A stretch of 64,000 nt of DNA from Phocoena phocoena (GCF_963924675.1 NC_089236.1:63077306-63141305); one strand, 5' to 3'. Shown: positions 33,850 to 46,317, counted from the first letter of the stretch. Notes: generated from the sequence alone by a model not told the origin. Numbers and translations: made by a program.

Positions 33850-36800
33850 AGAACTTAAAAAAGATGACTTCCATTGCAAGCAAATATTGCTCTTTTATTT
33901 CTTCTTAAACTTCCATCATTTTGAAGGTAAAGATCTCTCAGTGGATCCCATACATCGAGACATTGCGTACATTCATGTGAATAGGCATAAAGCTTCATTT
34001 CATCAATTTCTTATTTTCTTTGACTCATTCAAGGATCATTACATTTATTTTATAAATTAACAACACATAGTTGTATTATACCATTTTAATTCACACTGCT
34101 AAGTAGTTACTTATCCATTTAAATACATGTGTATAAGAATGTATAAAATGCTGTCACCTAATGTTTAGCAATTCTTATTATTTTTGAGCAGTAGAATTTA
34201 GTGATTTTTATAACTTTTGATTTTGAAATCTGATGGATTATTCGATGGATTTTCATAAGGTCCATATTCATTTCAAGATCAAAGATATTCTAAGAACATT
34301 TATTCACATTTTTGTGAATTGTAAGAATGAGGTGATATTCAAAAGACAAAATAATTTTCATGTATTAAATGTTTCTCAGTAAATAGTTCACACCTACCTT
34401 TTCTATATTTAGTAATGAAAAATTTTTATTTTAATTGTATGTGATAGAAGAATATACAAATATCTATTTTAAATTTTATCCCCATAAACATTTATAACCA
34501 GAAAATCAAATAAGCTTTAAAATATGAAATAAAATACTAATTTTCAGATCTAAATGTTGCTTGGGAAAGGTACTTTTTCTTTAAGCAGTATCTTCATTTT
34601 TATCACTATAAGAGTGTAGATGAAATATCTAACTAGTATACTTTTAAATTAAAACTGTAAAAATTATGTACCGGATTTTGTAGTGCACATTGGATGTGTA
34701 AAGCATTTTGCCTATTACATTCTTCATGTTGATAGTAGCAGTGCTTAAAGTTTGTATGTACTTAGTTACATTGGCTTTTATAGCCGCTTAGATTGAATAT
34801 AATGTACCAGTCCCTGTTGACTCTAAACTACTTGGAGTTTTAAGAAGTTTAACAGCAGTGGAATAACACAGTAGTAGCAGACAGGCAAAATGATAGATGT
34901 ACCGTGAATAACATAAAATCTTTTCTGTAATGTCATAAAAGGAGTCATGCTCTGTTTTGTCAATTTCCTTAATTCATTCAAGTTCCCAACTCATGAATCA
35001 GTCAGGTATCCCAGCTTCCTCAGTGAATAGAAACATTGTGAAGGCAGTCAGCTTCTAGTCACTGGAAATCACAATTCCACTCTGTCCAAGGAAATAGATT
35101 TACATTCTTCTCACTTAAAATATGTGCAGAAGGATATTGGTTTATCATTCATTTTTAACAAAATACTCCACGGTTTGCTTTTTCACTTTCATTGAAACTT
35201 AATGATTAAGTAGATCTAAATAAATATATTTGATGTATGTGTCTACATCTATATATATATATATATATATAGTGTATATATATATATATATATATATAAA
35301 TATATATCTATGAGGAGCATATATCAATACTATTGTCTACACATTAGTAACTCTTTTTTATGAGACTATGCCAATATTGTTGCTGTTGATCTCTTAAATG
35401 GCATCAATTGACTCTCTTTCTTACCTAAAATACAACTGTGAAACAGACAGTGAAGAGGATGTAATATATCCTCTATATACTTTTGCAGTACTTGGGCTCA
35501 TGTATATGTGGTATCTGATTACATAGTGGTACCCTTCTGAAAGTGAATAAATCATGAGTTATTTCTAGAAAATTTGATAAGACATTTGGTTACAAATTAA
35601 AATCATGCCACCAGATGTCTATACTTTGACTTAACCTCTTATGTTCTATAAGGGTAAAGAGAAAGTGTAGGAACTAAGCTTCTTCCTGGTAAAATCACCT
35701 AACTCCATGGTGCTATTGGAAAATACTGACCTGGAGATTTAAATAAGTGAAAGTAATCAAGTAGTTGAAATCACTGATAATATTTGAGATCTTACATCGC
35801 CCTAAGATTAATGTATAAAATGTACTTGAAATGTCATGGTTATAGGAGTGAGAACTGTTAAACATAATGTTAAACTTTTTATATAAAATTGATTTTTTTT
35901 CTAGAAATGACCTTGAGAAACTTGATATCCACTATTTCTAGCATGCCTTAAGACTATGTCAATCCAATGTCAAAGGATGCTTTAAAAACTAATTTCTTAT
36001 ACAAATGTAAAATGGACATGTTAATAATTTTATTTAACTCCTTAGTTAATAAGAGAACCAGCAAGGTGTTTCAGCTGATTCAAAGGCAAATCCACAGAGT
36101 AGGCACATATATAGACAGTCAAGAGTGCTGAAGTGAATTTGCTTAATAGTTTCAAAATTGTCAGTATCCCTAGGGCCAAAGTCAAATACACTCCACTGGA
36201 TAATTTTCATTTCTACGGAAAATTACTTGCAGCTTACAGAGTTGTGAAATAGATGAAAAACAATGGAAGACACAGAGACTCATAGAATCAGATAAACCAA
36301 CATTGTTGTGTTTTCCATTGAAAGTATTCAGCAGTCTTTTTGGATCATTTCAACAATCTCAATTTTCCTATATACTAAAAAAAGTTACTGATTTATTTCT
36401 AGTAAACATGAAAAGAATTTTCCCATGTTGAATTAGTATGAAAAATTTACGAAAGGAGATAAAACATAAAGCAATCCCCAAGCTTATTAATTAAGTAGGT
36501 AGTATTAAAAAAACCTATTGAGAAGTAATGTTTTAAATTATGTTATAACTCTCCAAGAGAAACATAGCCAATGTTCATGTCTACGTAATCTTGCTATTGC
36601 ATAGATATGTATTATGTGTATCTGTGTGAATATGGATAGATATGTGTGCATCTGTATATTCACACAGATGTATATGTGTACAGACACATGTGTCTATATG
36701 CATACACACCCACACAGTTATCAATTTCAGAGAATTACTTATGCAAATCCTTCTGCTTTTTATTATGAAGCCATGTTACCAGGAAGCTATTTTTAACTTT

Positions 36801-37587
36801 TTATGTAATAAACAACTCTAGAATGCTCTAAGATATTTAGACCATTTATAAACATTTCTAATATAAGATATTTAGGCTATTAATAAATATTTTCTTTTCA
36901 GGATGTCCAATGCACTCTATTGGAGGTAGTGACATATAAGACCCTATCGGAACAATTCTACTTTATTAATTAATTTTGCTTAAACACAGATTTTTAAGAC
37001 CCACTGTGTCAACAGCTATGAAATTACACAAAGATGGATAGAAGCTGGGCTTCAGCTATGAGTTACAAATAATGAATCACTGAAAGTAAAAATTGCTAAA
37101 AATAAGTGAATAACAATAAATGGTGTGAAATTAACTTTAGCAATTGATGATCAATGGCATAGAAAGAGTAATAAAAAGGAGATAATGAGTCACTCTTTCC
37201 CCCTTAATCCTGGTCAATATTTATTAAGGAGAATAAAACAATCAACTTCAAAGGATTGTGTTAAAGCTGATGGTCTTAAAATGGTTGAATCACGTGTCAT
37301 AGAAACTAATCTTCGCTAATAATGCTACAGGTTTGATTAATATTGTGGCCTATAAATTGCTGATTTTCATTAGGCACTTTTTTTAGTGAGTGGTTTCATA
37401 CAAACCATATTGTTTTAGGGGGCTTCTATTTAATGTTTGATAGCTCTTTGAATTTTAGGCATCATTGAAATTTTAAAAAATACATAATCTGACATTGATT
37501 ATCCTAAAATTCTTAGTATTTAGGAAACTTCTAGGCAAAAGAATACTTAGGTTGAAACATATTATTTTAATAAAAGAAAATTTAAAT
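33850..37587. other. Longest repeat-poor block
   Basis: About 3.7 kb in which I recognise no transposon, exon or RNA gene. It is AT-rich, with an (AT)n tract at 35249-35308 and an imperfect ATACACACA/TGTGTAT palindromic patch near 36605-36720. Absence of insertions over this length may be chance or may reflect constraint. Confidence 0.4.
35249..35308. repeat. (AT)n tract with one interruption
   Basis: Two AT runs separated by AGTG, about 60 bases in total. It is cruciform-prone and probably polymorphic. Confidence 0.9.
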
Positions 37588-37987
37588 TGCTCTTAGTTCG
37601 AAAAATAGCCCCGGTACACAGAGGGTAAGGAAGGACCAAAAATGAGGCAGACCACTCCAGATTGGTAGGTGGCAGTTTTCATTAGCAAGGGAACTTACAT
37701 AGAATCTTGTCTTGGGCAGCTTTGAGACAAGTAAACCTACATGCCCACCTGCCAGAATCTTAAATTTTATACAGAGGCCTTAACTGGGTTCAGTCCCATA
37801 TTCAGCCCAGATGGTGTCAATCACACCTTACCCCTGCAAGTCTGTGTCCTTGAAATGGCTCTCACCATGGGAACGATGGGCAGAATGTACAATCCAAGGA
37901 CGAGGTGGGGGTGAAGAGCTTTGTGTTGCCCGGGTCCAGCTCTTGGGTGAACTAAAGGTTACATCCTATCAATGATCAACACCAACA
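37588..37987 (-). mobile_element. Probable solo LTR of an ERV
   Basis: Read on the - strand this about 400-bp block behaves like an LTR. It begins TGTTGGTGTTGATCATTG, has a TATA-box-like TGTATAAAATTTA (complement around 37761-37773), and ends near AGTTCGAAAAATAGCCCC read from the + side, with TG at the left edge. I do not see a convincing target-site duplication and do not recognise the family. A different kind of moderately repeated element is possible. Confidence 0.4.
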
Positions 37988-37989
37988 AT

Positions 37990-38745
37990 TACTCCTTCAA
38001 AGAAACAGCTGGTAAATATAATGTAACAAACTCTATCCTTGGCTTGGCTTCCTCACGTGACCTTTTCTTTCAGTATACATGTTCTAATATTATGAACGCT
38101 ATTCAAAATTTTCTTTAGTACATTTTTAGCAGACTGGACTGTTTCAAATTTTATTACTTTACCGCAGTTCATTTATATACCTTTTTTCGGTTAGAGTTTT
38201 TCATATTTTAAAAAATATTACTATACTGTATATAGTAATATTGTGCTTGTATTTCTCTCTATTAATGTTTTATTTTGTTTCATAACCTTTAGCTCGTCCT
38301 CTTTTTTCCATATTCCCACTTGTAGATGTAGTTTTCAAAGATGCTTTTCTTATTTACACAAAAACAAGACTTTTGAACCAAGACATTCAGAATGCAATCA
38401 AAGTCAAGTCTCAAACATTTCTTGAAAATGAGATTTTTCTGAGTTGGGAATCAGAGCCATCTATTGCCTGATGCAATTTGAGAACAGAATTTGTTACAAC
38501 CCTCTGTGCATTAATAGCAGAAAGAAAATAAATGGAATAAAATGGAAGCAAAGAATATACATTCTCAGAGCAAGAAGAAACACTGAGGGACTGATGTGAA
38601 TAGGGTTTATTAAACTTAGCAAGTTTTGATACAACACTCCTCTTTCATTCAGTTCTTAACAGAGTTCTTACTGCTTTCAGTTCTTTTTTCTCTATAATAG
38701 TATCCCCAGATCTTTACTTTGTAAATCCACATATACAATTGTTAT
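37990..38745. other. AT-rich unique DNA
   Basis: No repeat family recognised. It contains a perfect 12-bp inverted repeat at 38214-38242. Confidence 0.4.
38214..38242. repeat. Perfect 12-bp inverted repeat
   Basis: AATATTACTATA (38214-38225) pairs with TATAGTAATATT (38231-38242) around a CTGTA loop. It is AT-rich and its function is unknown. Confidence 0.9.
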
Positions 38746-38749
38746 TTAC

Positions 38750-38890
38750 GCACATCTCCCACATGCTATACATTATTTGATTCTCATAACTCTATATGCC
38801 AAGTACAGACATAACATTGATGTGAAAAATGATATTACTGAGAGATACAGTGACTTTCCCAAGGTCACAAGGCTTGCAGTTTGCAGTATA
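38750..38890 (-). mobile_element. MIR SINE fragment
   Basis: The complement of MIR is visible as 'ttatttgattctcataactc', then 'gatattactgagagatac' and CTTTCCCAAGGTCACAAGGC. Confidence 0.6.
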
Positions 38891-38894
38891 GACT

Positions 38895-39214
38895 AGAATA
38901 TAGCAGTACAGATTTTTTCCCCAGTGTCCTGTTTCTCTATACCACAACCCCTCTGAAGCCTTTCAGCTCAGTCACTGCATGTCAGAAAGGCTTTTTTTTT
39001 TAAAAAAAAAAGCAGCCTTTTCTTATCGATTAACATTTTGTTATGTATGACATACAGCACTGAAGTGCCTAAGTTCCCCCTAGCCCTTTAGTAGCCCAAG
39101 GTCCTGACTGTACAGTAACCCTCCTCACCAGGGTCACATTGTCATTATCTCCACCATTTTATCATACGTATCCAACCTCTGGTAATAAGATCAAACTGTT
39201 TCACTAAGTATAAT
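38895..39214. other. Unique DNA
   Basis: No feature recognised beyond short A and T runs near 38993-39012. Confidence 0.4.
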
Positions 39215-39218
39215 CAGA

Positions 39219-39348
39219 GCACTACCTAATTAGAACCACCTGGGATGACTGCTAAATACGTATTCTTGGACCCTACCATCCTCACAATGAATGTCTTGTA
39301 GTAGACCTTGAAAGTTGTATTTTTAAATAAGTTCTCTGAAAACCACTG
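39219..39348 (+). mobile_element. MER5A-like MITE fragment
   Basis: The middle 'attagaaccacctgggatga' and the end 'agttctctgaaaaccactgc' fit MER5A. The 5' end is degraded. Confidence 0.5.
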
Positions 39349-39384
39349 CATGCAAGACGTTAAAATCTATATATTATGCATGTC

Positions 39385-39500
39385 TTCTTGCCAAATATTC
39401 AGACTTGTTTATTCAGCTGCCACCTGGACTTAGCCATTTGGAGGTCTGGATGCAACTCTTACTCAATCTGTCCTAAACTGAACTCATCAACTTTCTCCCT
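39385..39500 (+). mobile_element. L2-like fragment
   Basis: 'gccacctggacttagccatt', then 'ggaggtctggatgcaact' and 'tcctaaactgaactcatcaa' resemble an L2 coding-strand stretch. It is abutted on the right by an LTR. Confidence 0.4.
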
Positions 39501-39509
39501 AGCTATTTA

Positions 39510-40020
39510 TGGTAGGCAGAATAATGCTCCCAGCTCCCAAGATGTCTACATATTAATCTCTGGAACGTGTGAATATGTTAGCTTACATGGGAAAGGAGAA
39601 TGAACAGTGCAGCTAGAATTTGAATTGTTAATCAGTTAACCTTCAAATAGGAAGATTAACCTAGATTACCCAGGGGAACCTAATGTGATCACAAGCACTT
39701 TTAAAAATGTTAGAGATGGCAGAAGAGAGCCGGAGAGAGATGGAGCTATGTAAGAAAGGTCAAGGCTTCAGTTACTGACTGTGAAGATGTCTGAAGAGGA
39801 CCCCGAGGCAAAGAATGTGCGTGGCCTCTCCAGCTTGAAGAGGCAAGGAAACTGATGCTCCCCTAGATCCTCCAGAAAGAAAAGAATCCCTGCTGACATC
39901 TTGGTTTTAACCCAGCATTCCCCATGTTGGATTTCTGTCCAACAGAAATGTAAGGTAATGATTGTGTTGTTTTAGGCCACCAAGTTTAGGGTATACCATG
40001 TCAGCTAGAAAACTCATGCA
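39510..40020 (+). mobile_element. MaLR 5' LTR (MLT1-class)
   Basis: It starts TGGTAGGCAGAATAATGCTC and ends CTCATGCA, giving TG...CA ends. The interior has 'ggaacgtgtgaatatgttag', 'cctaatgtgatcacaagc', 'gaggcaaggaaactgatgct', and a 'tgttgttttaggccaccaag' polyadenylation-side block. It is the 5' member of a paired-LTR element. Confidence 0.75.
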
Positions 40021-41419
40021 GAGTCTGATACCTGGAAGTAGGCTGCTGCTATCGAAATTACCTAAAAATGTAGAAGGTGCTTTGGAATCGGGTGGTGGTT
40101 GGAGGCGAGAAAAAGGTCGAGGTGTGTAAGAGAATACACTTAGGTTGCCTGGAATGGAGTATTAGTAGAAATTGGGATATTTACAACTGTGTTAGTGAGG
40201 GCTAAGAAGGAAGTCAGGAGGAGGATGGAGACAAACTAACATCTTAGAGGATAGCACATCATCACGAACAGACTGTCAGTAGCGGCATGACCATTTAAGG
40301 ATTTGCAGGTGAGGCCTCTGAAGGAAATGAGGAACGTGTAATTGGAATCTGGAGGAGAGAGGAACCTTGCTTTATACTGGCAGAAAGCTTTGCAGAGTTT
40401 TTACCTGCAGTTCTGTGGAAAGGAAAACTTGTAAACTGGACATTTAGCGGAGATTTCCCAGCAAAGTTCTGAGGAGTCAACCCAGTTTCTTCTTGCTGCT
40501 TCTAGTAAAATACAAGAGAAAAGAGATAAATTGAGAGGATTATTCAAAGGGAACCAGGGTACGATGAGCTGGGAAATTCTCATCCATATTTCAAAAGAGA
40601 TTAAAATTAAGAGATTTGCTTTCAGGAAATTGTAGTGTAAAAGAGAGTTGAGGCTGGGGCCACACAGTCTTTTGCTAACACCTCAGGAAGATCAAAAGGT
40701 CTGCATACCCTATGACACAAAAGGCTATTTGAAGAGATTGAGTGACTCATAGAGCACCTCTGTCATGTCAGTAGAAGCTGAAAATGGAGGTGAGATTATC
40801 TAAGAAATAACTGCAGACAAGCCTCTTGTCTACTGGAGTGGGCTTCACGGAATATAGAGGAAACACAAAGTTCTTGAGAATCTTATGCCAGCAAACACTG
40901 CCAGCTTGGACTGAAACAGAGTACAAAATATAGGAAGGTTGTCAGAATTCCAAAATGCTACAGGGAGGAAACAGGTTGATTAAATTACTCAGCTGTAAAT
41001 ATATGCTGTGTTTAATGAACTAGGAAAGATGATCCAGAAGCAGAGCCTGGAGCCCAGAGGGCATACCCTCAGGCCCAGAGTATGGAGCCCAAAAGCACAG
41101 AGGATTATTCCCAGGCCTTGAAACCTACTGGAGTTTGCCTCGCTGGACTGTGAAATGTCTTGGCACCCCTGACTTCTTTTTCTTTTCTTTGTATACATTT
41201 TCACCTCTTTTGAACCAGAATGTCTGTAACTATTTTCTCATACCTGTCCTGATGTATCTGGGGAGGAATTTGAGACTTTTGAGCTGATGGGATTTAGATG
41301 GATCTTTGTACTTTGTGTTGATGCTGTAGTGTGATGAGAAACCTTTTGAGAAATTGGAATGAAGTTAAGGTATTTCATACGTGGGATTGATGGGTATCAC
41401 TGGAGGTCTGAGAGCAGAC
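40021..41419 (+). mobile_element. MaLR internal region (MLT1-int)
   Basis: It begins directly after the 5' LTR with 'gagtctgatacctggaagta', 'tacctaaaaatgtagaagg' and 'gctttggaatcgggtggtgg'. This is the characteristic start of MaLR internal DNA. It closes with a polypyrimidine run near 41175-41200 and 'gggaggaatttgagactttt'. No gag, pol or env open frame is expected or seen, because MaLR elements are non-autonomous relatives of ERV-L. Confidence 0.65.
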
Positions 41420-41804
41420 TGTGAGAGGCACAATAATGCCCCCTCCCCAAAGATATCCATGCCCTAATCCCTAGATCCTGTGGAAATGCCAAGTTATATG
41501 GCAAAGAAGAGTTAAGGTTACAGAGGAAATTAAGGTTGCTGAAGAGCTGACCTTTATGTAGGAAAAGTACTCTGCATTATCCAGGTGGATTTAATGCAAT
41601 CACAAGAGTCTTTAAATGTGGGAGAGGGAAAGCTACATGATTCCTCCCTTGAGCTTCCAAAAAGTAATACAGTCCTGTTTACACCTTGATTTTAGCCCCC
41701 TGAGATGGCTGTTGGACTTCTAAGCTTCAGAAGTGTAAGATAACGCATTTACATTCAGCACTAATTTTGTGGTACTTTGTTACAGCAGTGATAGAAAACT
41801 ACTA
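41420..41804 (+). mobile_element. MaLR 3' LTR (MLT1-class)
   Basis: It opens TGTGAGAGGCACAATAATGC and ends 'cagcagtgatagaaaactac'. It is shorter than the 5' LTR because a central part is deleted. The possible 5-bp duplications ATTTA (39505-39509) and CTTTA (41805-41809) are degenerate. Collinearity with the 5' LTR and the internal region supports one ancient insertion. Confidence 0.7.
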
Positions 41805-41814
41805 CTTTATTCTT

Positions 41815-42539
41815 GTCTCTTGTTGTATCAGTTTACCATATACCTATTCCCTCACCTAATATTCTGAAGATCATTCTTGCTTCACCTCTCTCGTTGCTTG
41901 ACACTGCATCCAATCAGTTACTAAGTGTTGTTGCTTAAGCTCCTAAATTTTCCTGAAATAAGTCTTCATGTCTCCCTACCATCAATTTCCTAGATAAGCT
42001 ATTAACCAGATTTATTAATACACTTAAAACTGCCTCCATCTCACAACCCAAAGGTTTTTGGTTTTATCTTTAATATCCTTCAAAGATGTCTCATTACCTG
42101 TCCTAGAGAAGAGCGTCTAAATTCCTTAAAAATCACATACAAAGCTTCCTGTGCCTGCCTCCTGCTAGGCATCAGAGCATCACCCACCTTGCAGTAAATG
42201 CTAAGACAATGCTGAGCTGCCCTTGCTGACTTTGACATGCCTTGCTTTTGTGTGTCTTTTTGCCATTGCTCTTGCTGTCCTTTTCCTGCTATGTTCCTAT
42301 TCCCTCTCTACACTTCTGAAACACTTCAACACTCCTAATGTCCCATTTTCTCCAAGGATCTATCCCTTAATTGCCAGATGGAACTCTGTGTTCTTGCTTT
42401 GTGTTCTCTTCTTTTCGTGAGCATATCTTTATCTGGATATTTATAAAATAAAGTGAGTATTTATGGGTTATTAGAAGTCAGTGTGCCTGGTGCATAGTTA
42501 GTGATCAATGTCTGATTCTTTAATTAAACTGAGTTAAAC
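41815..42539 (+). mobile_element. L2 LINE, 3' portion
   Basis: The series of landmarks 'ctgcatccaatcagttacta', 'aaagcttcctgtgcctgcct', 'tgctcttgctgtccttttcc', 'ctccaaggatctatccctta' and the terminal GTGCCTGGTGCATAGTTAGT follows the L2 order down to its 3' end. The open frame at 42223-42420 is incidental. Confidence 0.65.
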
Positions 42540-43193
42540 TGCTCCCCCATTGTAATGGACTTAGCGTAAAGAGAATTCTCCCCCTCCCCCCGTAAGTCAA
42601 GCTTTTGTATAATCCCCTCCCCTTGAGTTTGGGCAGAATCTGTGACTTGCTTCTAGCCAACAGAATGTGTCAATGCAAAAGGATTTTGCAGGTAATTAAG
42701 ATTCCCAATTCAGTTGTTCAAAAGGAAGATTAACCTGGATGAGCTTGACTTAATCAAGGTGAAATTCCTGAAACTGAGATTAGGGTTCTTCCTGAGGTAG
42801 AATACTCTGAAGCTGGCCTTAATGAAGTAAGCAGCTGTGTTGTGAACTGTCTGTGAAGAATACCACATGGCAGGGAACTGTGGCAGCTTCTAGGACGGGA
42901 AGGTGGAGCCCAGCCAATAGTTAGCAAAGCCAGGTCCTACAGTCAGTCGCACAGCTGGAAGAAAATTTTGCCAGTAATGGCATGGAGCTTTGAAGTGGAT
43001 TCATCCCCAGTCAAGCCACCAAATGAGAATGCAGCCAGGTCAACGCCTGGACTGCAGCCTTGAGAGACCCAGAGCAAAGATCCAGATGATTTATGTCCGA
43101 ATTCCTGACTCACAGAAACTGAGATAATAAATGTGTTGTTCTCAGCTTCTAAGTTTGAGGTACTTTGTTCTGCAGCAATAGAACTCATATAGC
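42540..43193 (+). mobile_element. Old ERVL-type LTR
   Basis: 'gacttgcttctagccaacag', 'gaagctggccttaatgaagt', 'gtgttgtgaactgtctgtga', 'gactgcagccttgagagacc', 'ctgactcacagaaactgaga' with the 'taataaatgtgttgttctc' polyadenylation signal, and 'gcagcaatagaactcatata' follow the order of an ancient mammalian LTR. The subfamily is uncertain and no internal DNA is attached. Confidence 0.6.
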
Positions 43194-43199
43194 CCCACA

Positions 43200-44225
43200 G
43201 CTTCAGGTAGTCATTCACTATTTTACATTTACTATTACCTGTGCATTCCATTGCTTCTATTACCTTGCTTCATTCATTCACTCACTATCAATTTTTTGTA
43301 CATTAGTGTAGACCATTAATAACTTAAAAATCTAAGTCACTAATAGACAGGATGTATACAGAGATCAATAATAGAAATTCTCAGCACTTAAGAAATTCAT
43401 AGTCTGGTGGTCCCCTACAAGCATAAAGGGAGAAGCAAGTATGTCTGCCTAGGGTGGGTGGTGAGATATCATATAATTTCTATGACTTGAACACTTCTCC
43501 AGCCAATTCAAACCTACAAACTCCTTCAGGGCTCCTCTCAAGCTGTATGTCTGTCATTGAACCCTCTACAACTGTTGTATATACAATCAAATTTCAAACA
43601 AATAATACACAATTTAAATTTTTGTTATTTGTGCTGCATCTTGTTTTCATAACTGTATTTTAAGCTTTAAGAAACAGAAGATCTTCATTTATATTCATCT
43701 CTGTGAAGAACAGAGAACAGTGTATAAGGTTATAGCTCAGTTCTAGATACTCTGTGTCTCTCTGTCTTCCAGAAACTTCCACAAGTCAATATAGCTTTAA
43801 AATATAGGGTGTGCTTAAATATTTCCTTTTCTCCAATGTGGCTGAATTTCATTGCTAAAGTCATTTTGGGGGAAACCATGATATGTCCGGAAAGTTCTGT
43901 TAAAGTTCAGATAATTATAAAGGAAATTATAAAATTGCATGTTGAGAAAGATATTTGGATTTATAATTCTAGTATCAAACATTTTGAAAATACTGACCCT
44001 TACAAACTACATGGGACTAAATACATTCCATTTGCTGAAAAAAAAATAAAAAGTGGGAGGGGTGATCTGGGAGGATTGAGAACTTCTTCAAATCTAGCCT
44101 GAAGGAAGATAGAAAAAGGTTTTGATAAATTTATTAAATTTAATCAATTTTGATTATAGGGTGATTATAAAAGCTAACTAGCTGAGACTTCAGTAGGTAA
44201 GGACAATAGGACTGCCTCAGTCTCC
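43200..44225. other. Mostly unique DNA
   Basis: A weak L2-tail resemblance occurs at 43265-43410 ('cattcattcactcactatc', 'agaaattcatagtctggtgg'). The rest is unassigned. Confidence 0.35.
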
Positions 44226-44227
44226 AT

Positions 44228-44600
44228 CATAGTGGTGTGCTCAGGCTGCCATAATAAAATAACATAGGATGAGTGGCTTAAACAACAGAACTCTATTTTC
44301 TCTCAGTTCTGGAGGCTGAGAAGTCCAAGGTCAGGTGTTTGCAGATCTGATTTCTAGTGAGAGAGCTCTTTCTGGCTTGCAGATTGCTGTCTTCCTCCTG
44401 TGTCTTCACACAACAGAGAGAGAGCTTTCGTACCTCTTTCTCTTCTCATAAGGGTACCAGTTCTACCAGAGGACCAGGACTTCAGTCTTAGGACCTCATC
44501 TAGTCTGGATCACCTCCTTTAAGCCTCTAGCTCCAATATAGTCACTAGACGGTTAAGACTTCAACATAGGAATTGACACAATTTGGTCTATAACACCCAT
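44228..44600 (-). mobile_element. MLT1-type MaLR LTR
   Basis: The + strand is the complement of MLT1: 'tgtgctcaggctgccataat', 'gtggcttaaacaacagaact', 'ctcagttctggaggctgaga', 'aggacctcatctagtctgga' and finally 'gacacaatttggtctataac', which is the LTR's TGTTATAGACC start on the - strand. Nearly full length. Confidence 0.75.
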
Positions 44601-44645
44601 CTCCCAATAGTTCCCCCAAAACATTACAAAACAAGAATAAAAATA

Positions 44646-44845
44646 GGGCTCCCCTGGTGGCGCAGTGGTTGAGAGTCCACCTGCCAATGCAGGGGACACG
44701 GGTTCGTGCCCCTGTCTGGGAGGATCCCACATGCCACAGAGCAGCTGGGCCCGTGAACCATGGCCGCTGAGCCTGTGCATCCGGAGCCTGTGCTCCGCAA
44801 CGGGAGAGGCCACAACAGTGAGAGGCCCACGTACTGCAAAAAAAA
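44646..44845 (+). mobile_element. CHR-type SINE (copy 7)
   Basis: The head is GGGCTCCCCTGGTGGCGCAG, with a box B GGTTCGTGCCC and complete body. It is followed by a short A run. The AT-rich flanks hide the exact duplication. It is moderately diverged. Confidence 0.93.
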
Positions 44846-44849
44846 TTTT

Positions 44850-45399
44850 TTAAATAGAAAAATAAAAAATAAATAAAGCTACACAAAACCCATCCCTTTA
44901 GCATATCTTGAAGACAGAGAATGGCTAAACTTCAAAAGAACTCTAAGTAAAAAAAAGAAAGAACACAAAATCTCAGCCAGATATGTTTCACTCTCCTGCC
45001 TCAACCCCTCTAATGTCAAGCTCTGTGACAGGCAAAAGCAGAAAAAGCAGACGGATAATAACTACAGGGAAGGGGGAAGGAATACATTAGGAAGGTCTAA
45101 GCCTTCTATAAGGCCTGCACCACAAAGACAAAGTCATTTACAAGTCTGAAAATACATTCCTGAGTGTGGAATCCCAGGTAGGGGCTTAGAAGTTTGAACC
45201 ACCTGAAGAGTAGTCTTCAAAATGCATATCTCCTGGGAAGTGGGGAGGGGATACAAATGTAAGATGTGCCTTTTACAACTGCTTGATGAAACGGGAAAAA
45301 AAGAAGAAGAAAATATATGACTGTGAAACATAAAAGAAAACCAAAGAATTTGGAGACATCTGACACAGAGTAATTTCAACTAAACCGGGTTATAAAGTT
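44850..45399. other. Unassigned A-rich DNA
   Basis: No family recognised. A Ser-rich frame on the - strand (45134-45379) has no known domain. Confidence 0.35.
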
Positions 45400-46290
45400 T
45401 AAATGTCAAGGAACTAAGGGCATTAAAAGGTTTAAGTACTACAGAGGTAAACCCTAGAACAAGACCAAAAAACAAATCATACTTTAAACAGTCTGTGTAT
45501 ATATACATGTGAAAGAGCAATGAATATGAATTTCATAGAAAAAAATATATCACAATGTAGATAATCATAAAATATGACAGAGAGGAGACCAAACATAGCA
45601 GTTATAGGTAAAATGTGAATACACCTAACTCTCCTACTAAAGGAAAAAAGATTTTCCCCTTAAATCAAAATGTAAGATACATCTATATGCTTTATATGAA
45701 AGACAAGCCTATAACAATGTAATTCACAATGGGCGGTGGGGAAAGGGAAGGATGAACAAAAATATACCAGGCAAGTGGGGACAAAAGATAAAAAAATACA
45801 AGGAAGCAGGGGTAACAATCCTGATAACAGATAAAGTAGAGTTCAAGAGCAAAAGCGATAAACATGATAAAGCAGGACACCTTTTAATGGTAAATGTCAC
45901 AAATCACAATGAAAGCATAACGTGTATGAGAATTTATAGCCCAGTTAACACGGCAGTTACCTTATGAAGCAAAATCTGTCAGCAAATGCAAGGTGATATG
46001 AGTAGAATCACAGTAGTACTAGGAGACATTAACATAACACTCTCTGTACAAGGCACATCAAGTGGACTAAATCTAAGTAAGGAAATAGAAGACCTACAAA
46101 ATAAACCAATAAGGTAGATATTATGGATAGATGTTGAAATTTATACTCTGACAATAGACAACATACCTTCTTCTCAAGCACCTATGTAACCTTCACGGAA
46201 AGACAAATGATCATATGTTAGGTCCACGGAAAATATCAGTAAGGTCCATAGGGTACGAATATTACAAGTAACACTTTATGATTACACTAA
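45400..46290 (+). pseudogene. HAL1/old L1 ORF remnant (endonuclease region)
   Basis: The frame at 45752-45964 reads ...GVTILITDKVEFKSK..., followed by a region with an IYSPVN-like segment. This is the pattern of the apurinic endonuclease domain of old L1/HAL1 elements. Downstream 'agtactaggagacattaaca' and 'ataccttcttctcaagcacc' continue it with frameshifts. The left boundary is approximate. Confidence 0.6.
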
Positions 46291-46317
46291 AAAGATGTAT
46301 GTACAGCATTTATAACA

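Noticed and set aside
36605..36720. Possible hairpin in a TGTGTAT/ATACACA-rich patch
   Set aside because: It is low-complexity and the pairing is imperfect, as expected for alternating sequence.
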